Below, in pieces: positions 53,828 to 62,719 of a stretch of DNA of 64,000 bases. The stretch is from the NCBI GenBank assembly GCA_002335865.1, contig DDCY01000017.1, positions 45,003-109,002 of the forward strand, read 5' to 3'. The notes beneath the pieces are model-generated. The model searched no databases and was not told the origin of the DNA. It saw nothing but the letters and a program-made list of their open reading frames with translations. Both the position numbers and the translations under genes were made by a program. The stretch is from Saprospiraceae bacterium UBA1994 (GTDB taxonomy: Bacteria; Bacteroidota; Bacteroidia; Chitinophagales; Saprospiraceae). Within the stretch, counting starts at the first letter, position 1. The number at the start of each line of letters is the position of its first letter.

Positions 53828-54960
53828 ATTAGAGAGGAGACGATCTTTTTAATTTCGAATAAATTTTTTTCTGAGTTTATTTCAAGTGCAGCTATATTGG
53901 TGTTTTGTTTACATTGATCAATGTCAGAGCTGGATAATTTTTCTATGGCGGACTTAAGCGCGGTAGAAGTAAAGTTTTTGGACACCGTTCCCAACTTGTA
54001 TTTTTCCACTAGCTGCGCCATCGCAGGTGTTGGTCCAATAACTATAGCGACCCTTCCTTGAATAAATTCAAACAGTTTGTTGGGTAAAGCGCAGCTGTTA
54101 TTTAGGTGTGTAGGAAAAAGTAAGTAAAGTCCAATATCATACTGGTTTATGGTTTGTTGAATTTCATTAAACGGAATTGGATCCAAAAGGGACACTTGCT
54201 TTTTATTTTTTACCAATTGAGCTAGATTCTTTTTGTAAGTGGGGTTATTATTCATTAGGTAAAGGTCCAGAGTATACCTACTGTCTAGTGCGGAAACAGC
54301 CTCTATCATTATCTCAAGTTTTCTAGCTGGTATGGCCGCACCGTGGCTAATTATACGTATATTTTTGTTGGATGTGGACTTAGGAGATAGGTCGTAAAAT
54401 TTACAGGCGTTATCTAGTAAGGTGCAAGTAATATTGTACCTCTCTTTGTACAGTTTTATTATTTGCGGACTTACTGTTGTGAAGTGTTTCACGTGAGATA
54501 GGTGATTTGTAAATATCCACCTCTCGTATAAAAGTTGTGCTTTGGAGAAAATTCCTTTCAATTGGTCGTCCAGATAGAATTCATGAAGGTCACAATATAT
54601 AGGAAGATCTTTTTTCTCGGCTAATCTATGGGCTATCGGCAGTGATTCTGTTTCGTTACAGATGATTAAGTCATAGGAGTTTTCTTTTAGATAATTATAC
54701 ACATAGGAATTGTTTACTGTCCAGTATAGCGATTCGTGTCTTTTGGTAATTAACTTAGCGATGTGAACAATTCTATTAAAGGGACCGCCCCTACCGTCTA
54801 GTTCAAATAAATCAAGATCATTTTGAACTTCTGTATGCATGCTTTTTACGGTTCCTAGACAAGTAAGGTTGTAGTCTTGATGTAATGCCTCAATTTGTTT
54901 TAGCACTCTAGGGTCTCTTTGTAAATTTGTTTTACAAAGTATGAGAATTTCTTTTTTCAT
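53824..54960 (-). CDS. Family 4-type glycosyltransferase of glycan operon
   Basis: A 378-residue GT-B glycosyltransferase. The N-terminal domain begins EILILCKTNLQRDPRVLKQIEAL, a form common in capsule and O-antigen clusters; the C-terminal domain includes IRIISHGAAIPARKLEIMIEAV (about 202-223) and the donor-binding CALPNKLFEFIQGRVAIVIGPTPAM (about 289-313) with the E-x7-E-type region. It is the last gene of a four-gene operon (asnB, GT2, sulfotransferase, this gene), starting 4 bases after the sulfotransferase stop. Its coding sequence contains a 14/16 parS-like site at 54485-54500. Confidence 0.83.
   Translation of the reverse strand: MKKEILILCKTNLQRDPRVLKQIEALHQDYNLTCLGTVKSMHTEVQNDLDLFELDGRGGPFNRIVHIAKLITKRHESLYWTVNNSYVYNYLKENSYDLIICNETESLPIAHRLAEKKDLPIYCDLHEFYLDDQLKGIFSKAQLLYERWIFTNHLSHVKHFTTVSPQIIKLYKERYNITCTLLDNACKFYDLSPKSTSNKNIRIISHGAAIPARKLEIMIEAVSALDSRYTLDLYLMNNNPTYKKNLAQLVKNKKQVSLLDPIPFNEIQQTINQYDIGLYLLFPTHLNNSCALPNKLFEFIQGRVAIVIGPTPAMAQLVEKYKLGTVSKNFTSTALKSAIEKLSSSDIDQCKQNTNIAALEINSEKNLFEIKKIVSSLI
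54485..54500. promoter_or_regulatory. Imperfect parS-like site inside a coding sequence
   Basis: TGTTTCACGTGAGATA matches 14 of 16 bases of the parS core, including the CACGTG centre, but breaks the palindrome on one side. Functional parS sites inside genes are known in other bacteria, yet chance or coding constraint can explain this one. Confidence 0.3.
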
Positions 54961-54963
54961 TTG

Positions 54964-55809
54964 CTATAGGATATTGAGTTTTTCTGTCCAGTTTGAAACG
55001 TCAAAATCAACTATGGTTTGTAATTTATGCATCTCTGGTATCAATTCTTTTTTCAAAATTTCTTTTGATTCTAAGTTTAACTTCATAGACAGATTTTTAT
55101 TTTTGGCCTTGTAATAATTTGACTTAACAAAAGTCACAATGCACTTAGGGAACATTGATTTAATAATAGTGTATAATTTATTGGTTAGAACTCTATCTAT
55201 AGATTTCGGCATGCGATAATCCGTGTCTGCCGTATTGTCTACCCCAATTTGTTTTTCAAAGGGCTGGCCAAGATTTAGAAAATAAATTATTGATTTTTCT
55301 GTTTCACACGTATTTAATTCTTCACTTTTAAGAATCAGCACATTCTCTTTTCCAAATGTATGGATGAATACATTTATTTGGCTGTAATACCGACTACAGT
55401 CAAGTAACAGTTTGTGAGATTGCAATGCTTCGTTAAGGCTAGTATTCAGATCGCCTCTTTCATAAGACATTCTGTAATGTGATCGTATTCTTTCCAAGGG
55501 CTCCCTTATCGTGTATACGACTTTAGCCTTTGGGTTATAAGCGTATATTGCTTCGCAAATGTTTTTTGTATTGTTTAAATTAGACGTGTAACTAGTAGAA
55601 GCATCTAGTTGAATGTTTTTATTCCAATCAAACAAAGAGTGATAATTATCTATCGATTTTACAGAGGTATTATTAAAATGGTTGGGTTCCTTAATGTTAC
55701 ATAGTGATATTTCATTATGTTCACCAAGAAAATTAGCTAAACTAGTGGTGCCACTCTTACGCGAACCGACTAGAAACAGGTCAACTTTATTTGTGCTTGA
55801 GCTTTCCAT
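54964..55809 (-). CDS. PAPS-dependent sulfotransferase
   Basis: A 281-residue protein of the Sulfotransfer family. The 5'-phosphosulfate-binding loop is VGSRKSGTTSLANFL (about 14-28, with the K-S-G-T-T catalytic lysine) and the 3'-phosphate-binding region is VVYTIREPLERIRSHYRMSYERG (about 94-116, conserved R and S). This spacing is that of heparan-sulfate/tyrosylprotein-type enzymes. The location between two glycosyltransferases points to sulfation of a surface polysaccharide. PAPS synthesis genes (cysDN/cysC) are not in the window. The gene ends 4 bases before the GT4 start and begins 2 bases after the GT2 gene stop. Confidence 0.86.
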   Translation of the reverse strand: MESSSTNKVDLFLVGSRKSGTTSLANFLGEHNEISLCNIKEPNHFNNTSVKSIDNYHSLFDWNKNIQLDASTSYTSNLNNTKNICEAIYAYNPKAKVVYTIREPLERIRSHYRMSYERGDLNTSLNEALQSHKLLLDCSRYYSQINVFIHTFGKENVLILKSEELNTCETEKSIIYFLNLGQPFEKQIGVDNTADTDYRMPKSIDRVLTNKLYTIIKSMFPKCIVTFVKSNYYKAKNKNLSMKLNLESKEILKKELIPEMHKLQTIVDFDVSNWTEKLNIL

Positions 55810-55811
55810 AA

Positions 55812-56693
55812 CTATGATTGTATTATTCCTTTTACTCTTTGAATAAATAGTTTAAAGGTACTTATAGACGTAATGTTCTGCTGTTTATTTAGTTTTGTTG
55901 CTCCTTCAAAATTATATTTAGCTGCGGCAAGGATATATCCATCCACTTTGTTTTTTTTAATTTCTAATAATTTGTCCGAAGCTATATATCTTGACAACGA
56001 ACCAATGTTGTTATCTAACGTTTTTAGAACGGAACTTTTAAGTTGCTCATAACCATCAGACATGTTATCGAATACTTTGTAAATTGTTCTGTGAGAATGT
56101 TGGTGGATACTACTTGTAACAATGTTGCTTATTGCAATTTGATTATCGGCTATAATCGGCACAAGGAACTTATAGTCTTCTCCATAGTAAATGCTTTCGT
56201 CAAATCTTCGTGTAAGCAAAAGTGATTTATGAAAACAAAATGGCATTAAATTGAAGTGTCCCTCTAGGCACTGAACAATACATGTAGACCTGTTTGAATT
56301 AGGTATAATTTTAACTACAGATTTGTTATCTACAAGTCCAACTCCAGACAAGAAAAGTTTGTCTGTAGTATTATTTAGATTGTGTTGGAAACAAGAAAGA
56401 TAATTTGGAAGTAATTCGTCGTCACTATCTAAGAAACAAATATATTGACCTTTAGATTTTTCAAGCCCTCTATTTCTTGAGGCACTTCTTCCTCTATTTT
56501 CGTGATAATGATACTGTATTTTATTGTTTAATATTCCTATTACATAGTCTTTAGTGTCATCCGAAGAACCGTCGTCTATGATTATTAATTCCCAATTGGT
56601 GTATTCTTGTGCTAGCACACTCTCTACGGCTCTTGGTAAAAGCTTTCTTCTGTTATAGGTGGGTAGTATTATGGAGAATAGTGGCGCCTTCAT
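55812..56693 (-). CDS. GT2 family glycosyltransferase of glycan operon
   Basis: A 293-residue soluble GT-A enzyme. FSIILPTYNRRKLLPRAVESVLAQEYTNW (start), IIDDGSSDDT (about 38-47), ENRGRSASRNRGLEKSKG and the metal-binding FLDSDDE (about 92-98, DxDD type) are all present and in order. The acceptor-side C-terminal half is not diagnostic. Its ATG shares one base with the asnB stop (TAATG), and the sulfotransferase starts 2 bases after its own stop, so the operon is tightly coupled. Confidence 0.87.
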   Translation of the reverse strand: MKAPLFSIILPTYNRRKLLPRAVESVLAQEYTNWELIIIDDGSSDDTKDYVIGILNNKIQYHYHENRGRSASRNRGLEKSKGQYICFLDSDDELLPNYLSCFQHNLNNTTDKLFLSGVGLVDNKSVVKIIPNSNRSTCIVQCLEGHFNLMPFCFHKSLLLTRRFDESIYYGEDYKFLVPIIADNQIAISNIVTSSIHQHSHRTIYKVFDNMSDGYEQLKSSVLKTLDNNIGSLSRYIASDKLLEIKKNKVDGYILAAAKYNFEGATKLNKQQNITSISTFKLFIQRVKGIIQS

Positions 56694-58459
56694 TAAGCAG
56701 TAATTTTAAATTTAGATATCCATAGCCCGACATTTATTATGCGCCACAACAAGTTGGTGTCCTTTAACATTAGGGCGTGTACTTTTTTTCTATTTACAAA
56801 GGGCATTTTATCTAGCGAAGAGGAAGCAAGCCCTATGTAGTAATTCTTGTTATTATTCATCCAGTCCTTTTGTGGCGTAGCAAAGCCCATTTTATCATTT
56901 CTGTTTATTATATCTTCAGGCACTATGTCTTTCATAGATTTTCTTAGAATGTCTTTTGTGATACCGCCCTTTAATTTGAGACCACTTTCCATATGCAGGC
57001 AATATTCTACTAACCGGTGGTCTAAGAACGGCAATCTAGACTCTATTCCGAAAGACATACTATTTCTGTCTTCGTAACGAAGTAGAGCTGAGACGCCCAA
57101 TCCAAACAACAGGTTGTAACTCATTTCAAAAATGTTATTTTCTTGATTCTTTTTGAAGCGCATGTTATCTTGCTCTTCATTTAGTATATACCAATCGGCT
57201 AAACTTTTGCGCTTATTCTTTTCATAAGATACGATCTTTAGTAGAGCGTCTTTAATGCCAAAGGATTTTATTTTTTGAAATTTAAACATTTCGGCAATGG
57301 CAACAAGGGTATCTTTTTTTATTTTTTCTTTAAAATAACCTAGGCCAAATTTATTGTACCCACAAAGTATTTCGTCACTACCTTGACCACCTAACACGAC
57401 CTTATATCCAGCAAGGTTCATATTTTCATAAATGTTAGATTGGGCCATTACGGTTACCCCAGTGAATGGTTCGTCTTGATGGTAAACTAGGCTATCAATA
57501 TGTTGTTTGAGATATTCTTCAGTAGTAGTAGTGAGTTGAGAAGGTATTTTATATTTTTGATTTACTTTGAGCGCAAAGTTGCTTTCGTCTATTCTGTGTC
57601 CAGGGTAAGCGAGAGTATAGGTTGTCGTTTTGTAATTCATTTTATTTGCCATAACAGATACTATGCTACTACTATCCATTCCTCCAGATAGCGTGGTAGC
57701 TAATGGCACATCGGTTTTTGTTCTTAGTTTAATGGCATCATAGAATAACTCCATAAATTTTGAACCATCATTTTGTTCACCCTTATGAATATCATAGTAT
57801 CTATTAATACACATGTCATTAGCCTGAAGGCAGATAACGCCATGATGTGATTTTGGTATTTGGTATACATTGGCAAACATGGTTTCTTCCGTATGATCGG
57901 ACATGTTAAAGGCTAAGTATTCCATAAGCCTTGTGTGATTAATTTTCGGTTGCCAATCTTTAATTGCTTGAAACGCCTTGATTTCTGATGCAAAATATAG
58001 TCTATTTGCAATTCTAGTATAATACAGTGGTTTTATTCCAAATCTATCTCTACTGCAGACTATTTTTTTCTCTTTCTCATCATAGAGTATGATGGCCCAC
58101 ATACCATTAAATCTTTGAAAGGCAGATAGCCCCCATTGATTATATGCTGCAAGTATTACTTCTGTATCAGATGTGGTGGAGAATGTTGCTCCCAAAGTAG
58201 AGAGCTCCTCTTTGATCTCTAGATAGTTATATATCATTCCATTGAATACGAGGTGTAAGCGGGATCTGTGCATGGGTTGATTGCTACGAGGGTCGGTGTC
58301 AATTATCGCCAACCTGCGATGCCCCAATGCTACGCCACCCCCAATGTAGAATCCCTCTCCATCCGGCCCTCTATGTGCCAGAAGGTTTGTCATTGATTTT
58401 ATATCTTCGACGTTTGGCTCAATTTTAGCGTAATCTATTATAGCAGTAATACCACACAT
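56693..58459 (-). CDS. asnB: Glutamine-dependent asparagine synthase family amidotransferase
   Basis: A 588-residue AsnB-type protein. The N-terminal class-II glutaminase starts MCGITAII with the catalytic cysteine at 2, followed by LLAHRGPDGEG, HRRLAIID and the FNGMIYNY block. The synthetase domain contains the PP-loop TLSGGMDSSSIVSVM (about 257-271) and GQGSDEILCGYNKF, and the LPFLDHRLVEYCL region. Catalytic parts look intact. As the first gene of a glycan operon it may amidate a sugar acid rather than make free asparagine, as seen with some AsnB homologues in O-antigen clusters; the sequence alone cannot decide. Its start codon is 11 bases from that of the divergent GNAT-like gene. Confidence 0.85.
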   Translation of the reverse strand: MCGITAIIDYAKIEPNVEDIKSMTNLLAHRGPDGEGFYIGGGVALGHRRLAIIDTDPRSNQPMHRSRLHLVFNGMIYNYLEIKEELSTLGATFSTTSDTEVILAAYNQWGLSAFQRFNGMWAIILYDEKEKKIVCSRDRFGIKPLYYTRIANRLYFASEIKAFQAIKDWQPKINHTRLMEYLAFNMSDHTEETMFANVYQIPKSHHGVICLQANDMCINRYYDIHKGEQNDGSKFMELFYDAIKLRTKTDVPLATTLSGGMDSSSIVSVMANKMNYKTTTYTLAYPGHRIDESNFALKVNQKYKIPSQLTTTTEEYLKQHIDSLVYHQDEPFTGVTVMAQSNIYENMNLAGYKVVLGGQGSDEILCGYNKFGLGYFKEKIKKDTLVAIAEMFKFQKIKSFGIKDALLKIVSYEKNKRKSLADWYILNEEQDNMRFKKNQENNIFEMSYNLLFGLGVSALLRYEDRNSMSFGIESRLPFLDHRLVEYCLHMESGLKLKGGITKDILRKSMKDIVPEDIINRNDKMGFATPQKDWMNNNKNYYIGLASSSLDKMPFVNRKKVHALMLKDTNLLWRIINVGLWISKFKITA

Positions 58460-58470
58460 TGAAGCAAGAT

Positions 58471-59436
58471 ATGCAAAAACATGACTATAGGCTTTATAGT
58501 AAGCGAAACGTTAAACTACCCCTGTTTCATCAACCATGGTGGTTAGATGCTCTTGCGAGTGCCAACGGCTCTTCTTGGGATGTGGCTTTAAGCAGGTCTA
58601 AGGATGGCAATATTATTGCCGCATGGCCCTATTTCAGGGGCCTAAAGCTGGGCATGGACATATCTTTATCTCCTGTTTTGGGTTCTTATCTTGGTATTTG
58701 GATCGATTATCCAGAGGAAAATTGGAAGGAAGAGACACGTCAGAGTTATCAAAATAATATTGTCAAAGATTTGTTGCTACAGCTACCAGAGTTTCATTTG
58801 ATGAAACAGAACTTTACGCCGACATTTGATAATTGGAAAGAGCTGTTTTGGGCGGGTTACGATCAGACAACGCACTATACATATGTTTTAGATAACATCA
58901 AGGATCACGAAAGTGTTTTCGCAGGATTTAAGTCAAATCTACGTAACAGCATCAAAAAGTTAGGGTACACATTTTCAATAGGCGCTACTAATGATCTAGT
59001 GGCATTCTACGAAATCAATAAAAAAAGCTGGAGTGTTCAAGACGGTAAGATTCCATATACACTAGACTATTTACAGAAATTAGATGATGCGCTAATTAAC
59101 AATGGAAACAGATATATTCGCCTCATCAAAGATGCTAATAACAATATAGTAGCAGGCGCTTATATAGTACGAGATAACCACACCGCATATAACCTTATGT
59201 TGGGTACGGATCCAAACTACAGACACAGTAGAGCTGCAGAGATACTACTTTGGGAAGTCATACAAGAGATGTCTCAATACGTTGATCGATTTGATTTTGA
59301 AGGGAGTATGATTGAAGGTGTTTCTCAATTCTTTAAAGCGTTTGGGGGCAAACAACAACCCTACTCGGTTATATCTAAATCAAAGAATAAGTGGATCGCT
59401 ATTGCTGCAAGGTTATTTGCAGGAAAGAACTTTTAA
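58471..59436 (+). CDS. FemAB/GNAT-like acyl- or aminoacyltransferase
   Basis: A 321-residue protein with the double-GNAT organisation of the FemAB/Acetyltransf_6 group: an N-terminal half starting LPLFHQPWWLDALAS and a C-terminal half with GYTFSIGATNDLVAFYEINKKSW (about 163-185) and TAYNLMLGTDPNYRHSRAAEILLWEVI, the acyl-CoA-binding-like helix. I use the ATG at 58471; the in-frame TTG at 58459 would overlap the asnB start. Such proteins attach amino acids or acyl groups to peptidoglycan or polysaccharide precursors. It is divergent from the asnB operon with no room between them for promoters. Confidence 0.72.
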   Translation: MQKHDYRLYSKRNVKLPLFHQPWWLDALASANGSSWDVALSRSKDGNIIAAWPYFRGLKLGMDISLSPVLGSYLGIWIDYPEENWKEETRQSYQNNIVKDLLLQLPEFHLMKQNFTPTFDNWKELFWAGYDQTTHYTYVLDNIKDHESVFAGFKSNLRNSIKKLGYTFSIGATNDLVAFYEINKKSWSVQDGKIPYTLDYLQKLDDALINNGNRYIRLIKDANNNIVAGAYIVRDNHTAYNLMLGTDPNYRHSRAAEILLWEVIQEMSQYVDRFDFEGSMIEGVSQFFKAFGGKQQPYSVISKSKNKWIAIAARLFAGKNF

Positions 59437-59848
59437 AAAGAATTACATTAAAAATACCCCGAAATCAATAGGAACACACTTTTGGGGGTGGCGTGTGTTG
59501 TGAGTATTGCTCATGGATAGCATTTTGGAATATTCTTTTTTTAATTGACGCGTTTAAGATGAAGAGACAGTTACAAAGTCACAGTCCCTATTATGGTTCT
59601 ACATAAGCGTGTGTAACAATTATGGGTATTCCTTTTCTGAGCATTAAACTACGCGGGATACTTTTTAGAACTAAAAGAGCCAAAACACATCTTAAGTGAG
59701 CCCCTTTTTAAGTTGTGTGCTCTAAAGAAATTTACCCTTCTGTGTTGGTATAATCAAACCCACTTTTGTTTTCAGTCGTTTTTCTATCGGTGCTTTCATG
59801 TTCGTATTTCAGCAAATACTTTTTAGCTTTGAAACCAAACATGATTAC
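59437..59848. other. Intergenic region with hairpins and promoter box
   Basis: About 410 bases without a gene. AACACAC (59473-59479) and GTGTGTT (59493-59499) form a 7-base hairpin near the end of the GNAT-like gene, without a T-run. An imperfect longer hairpin occurs around 59678-59725. The promoter box for the next gene lies at 59824-59831. Confidence 0.45.
59824..59831 (+). promoter_or_regulatory. Candidate -7 box of the propeller lipoprotein gene
   Basis: TAGCTTTG matches TAnnTTTG; TTCG at 59801-59804 lies 19 bases upstream as a weak -33. Because the box is downstream of an in-frame start at 59798, it supports the ATG at 59849 as the real start. Confidence 0.45.
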
Positions 59849-61174
59849 ATGAAAAGAGTAGGCCAATTAAGTATATTAATAACATTTGCCATTTGTGTGT
59901 TTATTGCAATAGGGTGTCACCGAAAAACGATAGTAGAATCAGAAAGCGCCAATATTATTGAGACGATAAAAATAGACAGTTCTTTATTTCAAGTAGGGCC
60001 CTGTGAACCGTCTATTTGTATATCGCCAATTAATACTGATATTGTCGTAGCGGGTTCTATTTTGGACAAATTCTATTTCTCTCAGGACGGCGGAAAAACA
60101 TGGAACATATCAAGATTAAAATCAACACATGGAGTTTATGGAGACCCCGTGATTAGAATGGATAGTAATAATAATATTTATTATGCCCATTTAGCCAACC
60201 CGACAGGAAGGGCGTATCAAGATGAAGAGTTTCTTAATAAGATAGTCGTACAGAAATCAACAGATCTCGGCAAGACGTGGAATAATGGCACCTACCCCGA
60301 ATGTGACTCCATTAAAGATCACGATAAGCAGTGGTTGTATATTCCAGATGGCACTAATGAAGTATTGATGAGTTGGACAGAATTCGACAAGTATGCAAGT
60401 AAGGATACTAAAGACAGGTCTCGAATTTTATTTTCCATCAGCGACGATGGAGCGGAGACATGGTCGCCGGCAGTAGCCATTAGTGATCTGGAAGGGGACT
60501 GTATAGACGGCGACCTTACTACCGAGGGCGCGCTTCCTATAAAGACAGCAGATGGATCTATATATGTAAGTTGGTCATTTGATAGTAAGATATACCTAGA
60601 TAAATCTTCTGATGGTGGTAAGACATGGGGCGTAGATAAGGTGATCGCTACACAACCAGGAGGCTGGACATTTGATGTGCCTGCTATAGGAAGATGTAAC
60701 GGCATGCCCATCATAGATTCAGACAGCAGTAACGGTAGCCATAAAGGAACTATGTATATCAATTGGGCAGATCAGAGAAATGGCGTAGAGGATACAGATA
60801 TATGGCTAGCAAAATCTACAGATAATGGTGAGTCGTGGTCTGATCCGATAAGAGTAAATGACGATGCTCCAGGTAAACATCAGTTTTTTAGTTGGATGGA
60901 TGTAGACCCTAGTACTGGATATATTTACATAGTCTTCTACGATCGTCGTGCATATGATGATGCTCAGACAGATGTATATCTAGCATATTCAAAAGATGGT
61001 GGACAGACATTTATTAACCAGAAGATCAGCGAAAAGCCATTTACACCGAACACAAACGTTTTCTTTGGTGATTACAATGATATCTCAGCAGTAAACGGAA
61101 TTATAAGGCCTGTTTGGACCGTAGCGAATGGCGGTGCTCTTAGTGTGCACACTGCTTTGATAGAGATAAAGTAG
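59849..61174 (+). CDS. Sialidase-like six-Asp-box beta-propeller lipoprotein
   Basis: A 441-residue exported protein. From the ATG at 59849 the signal sequence ends FIAIGC, a good lipobox, giving an outer-membrane lipoprotein. The mature protein has six Asp-box-like repeats: SQDGGKTW, STDLGKTW, SDDGAETW, SSDGGKTW, STDNGESW and SKDGGQTF, as expected for a six-bladed sialidase/neuraminidase-type propeller. I did not see a convincing arginine triad or the usual FRIP motif, so sialidase activity is not supported; sugar or peptide binding, or another hydrolase function, is possible. It is transcribed alone toward uppS, whose gene converges 75 bases away. Confidence 0.78.
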   Translation: MKRVGQLSILITFAICVFIAIGCHRKTIVESESANIIETIKIDSSLFQVGPCEPSICISPINTDIVVAGSILDKFYFSQDGGKTWNISRLKSTHGVYGDPVIRMDSNNNIYYAHLANPTGRAYQDEEFLNKIVVQKSTDLGKTWNNGTYPECDSIKDHDKQWLYIPDGTNEVLMSWTEFDKYASKDTKDRSRILFSISDDGAETWSPAVAISDLEGDCIDGDLTTEGALPIKTADGSIYVSWSFDSKIYLDKSSDGGKTWGVDKVIATQPGGWTFDVPAIGRCNGMPIIDSDSSNGSHKGTMYINWADQRNGVEDTDIWLAKSTDNGESWSDPIRVNDDAPGKHQFFSWMDVDPSTGYIYIVFYDRRAYDDAQTDVYLAYSKDGGQTFINQKISEKPFTPNTNVFFGDYNDISAVNGIIRPVWTVANGGALSVHTALIEIK

Positions 61175-61249
61175 GTTGATAGAGATAAAATTTTTAAGTA
61201 AACTGAGTTTAAAATAATCGAACACAGCTACCGATAAGAGGTTTTGACA

Positions 61250-61993
61250 CTAACCTATCTGGTCACTAGTCATACCGAACCTTCTTTCTCTCATTTGAAA
61301 GTCGATCAAAGCCTTATAGAAATCGACTTTGCGAAATTCTGGCCAATAGTTATCAGTGAAGTATAGTTCGGTATATGCTAACTGATATAGCAAGTAGTTA
61401 CTTAATCTACGTTCTCCGCTGGTGCGTATGAGTAGTTCAGGATCAGGGATTCCAGCGGTAGCGAGATGTTTATCAAACTCTGTTTCATCTACATTATTAG
61501 GATCTATTTTTTCTTCTTTAGCGAGGACGGCTATTTTTTTGGTAGCCTCAATTATTTCCCACCTAGAGCTATAATTAAGAGCTAGATGTAGTGTCATTCG
61601 TGTATTGTTTTTGGTGCTTTCCATACCATCCATGAGTGCTTTGTAGGTTTTCTTGGGTAGTTTGGTGAGATCACCAATAGCGTGGAGTTTGATATTATTC
61701 TTATTGAGCGTACTTATTTCTTTTTTGAGTGTATCTACCAGAAGCATCATTAATGCACTTACTTCTAATTTTGGTCTATTCCAATTTTCTGTAGAGAAAG
61801 CATATAGTGTTAAGTGCTCAATGCCTAATTCTGCAGCGGCCTCGGCTGTTTCTCTTACCGCTTTCACGCCGTTTCTGTGGCCAAAAATGCGCGCCTTTCC
61901 TATTTTCCTGGCCCACCTACCATTTCCGTCCATTATCACAGCTACGTGTTTTGGAAGTCTTTCTTGATTGATCTGATCCTTAAACATACCCAT
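61250..61993 (-). CDS. uppS: Undecaprenyl diphosphate synthase
   Basis: A 247-residue cis-prenyltransferase supplying the C55 lipid carrier for peptidoglycan and surface-glycan synthesis. The N-terminal HVAVIMDGNGRWARK carries the catalytic aspartate (D22), followed by GHRNGVKAVRETAEAA and LTLYAFSTENWNRP; the C-terminal substrate motif DPELLIRTSGERRLSNYLLYQLAYTELYF is intact. Length is typical. The many glycosyltransferases and the MurF fusion in this region all depend directly or indirectly on its product, though they are not in its operon. Confidence 0.95.
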   Translation of the reverse strand: MGMFKDQINQERLPKHVAVIMDGNGRWARKIGKARIFGHRNGVKAVRETAEAAAELGIEHLTLYAFSTENWNRPKLEVSALMMLLVDTLKKEISTLNKNNIKLHAIGDLTKLPKKTYKALMDGMESTKNNTRMTLHLALNYSSRWEIIEATKKIAVLAKEEKIDPNNVDETEFDKHLATAGIPDPELLIRTSGERRLSNYLLYQLAYTELYFTDNYWPEFRKVDFYKALIDFQMRERRFGMTSDQIG

Positions 61994-62098
61994 AGTGTAA
62001 AGTTAATTTTTTTGTGCAATCTGAGACTTTGATATCTCTGCAGAAAACAGGAACTTTGTTTCGGTCTATTCTATATATCATTTTAGAAATAGTTAATC

Positions 62099-62623
62099 AT
62101 GACACAAAAAACATTCACATTATTATCTATTGTGTTTATTGGCTTAAGCACAGCAACCGCTCAGACAGATTTTAATCGTACAATCAATCTGGAGTTTGAA
62201 AAAGAGGTAGACTCGTATCTCAATTACTCAGTACCAGCTATAACAGTTAAAAACTTAATACAAATTAAGGACGATGTGATTTTGTTGGACGCTAGAGAAA
62301 CCAAGGAGTATGAAGTGAGCCATATACCAGGTGCTAGATATGTTGGATTCGATGACTTTGATGATTCCGTTCTTTCTGATATTGACAAGGATAATCGTAT
62401 CGTGGTATACTGTTCTATCGGATTTCGTAGCGAAAAGATAGGGGAGAAGCTAAAGAAATTAGGATATTTTAATACATATAACCTTTTCGGATCTATATTC
62501 GAGTGGGTCAATGCTGGGCAACAGTTAGAAGATAAAAATGGGAGACCAACCAACAAGGTACATACTTACAATAAGAAGTGGTCTAAATGGGTAACTGAAG
62601 GCACGGCTGAGAAGGTTTGGTAG
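62099..62623 (+). CDS. Periplasmic rhodanese-like protein
   Basis: A 174-residue single-domain rhodanese with a signal peptide (about 1-21, MTQKTFTLLSIVFIGLSTATAQ), so exported. The domain shows LLDARETKEYEVSHIPGARYVGFDDF and the active-site loop VVYCSIGFRSEKI with the catalytic cysteine at about 105, then the FGSIFEWVNAGQQLED end. Such proteins may hand on persulfide sulfur or relay thiol signals in the periplasm; no partner is adjacent. Start is the ATG at 62099, 105 bases past the divergent uppS start. Confidence 0.88.
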   Translation: MTQKTFTLLSIVFIGLSTATAQTDFNRTINLEFEKEVDSYLNYSVPAITVKNLIQIKDDVILLDARETKEYEVSHIPGARYVGFDDFDDSVLSDIDKDNRIVVYCSIGFRSEKIGEKLKKLGYFNTYNLFGSIFEWVNAGQQLEDKNGRPTNKVHTYNKKWSKWVTEGTAEKVW

Positions 62624-62719
62624 AATATTGATTTTGGTAAATTATAGGTTTAATAAATTCAGGACATTGTGATATCTTTTGCCTTTGAACAATGAAGCCT
62701 AACCCTACTAAAAAATTAA

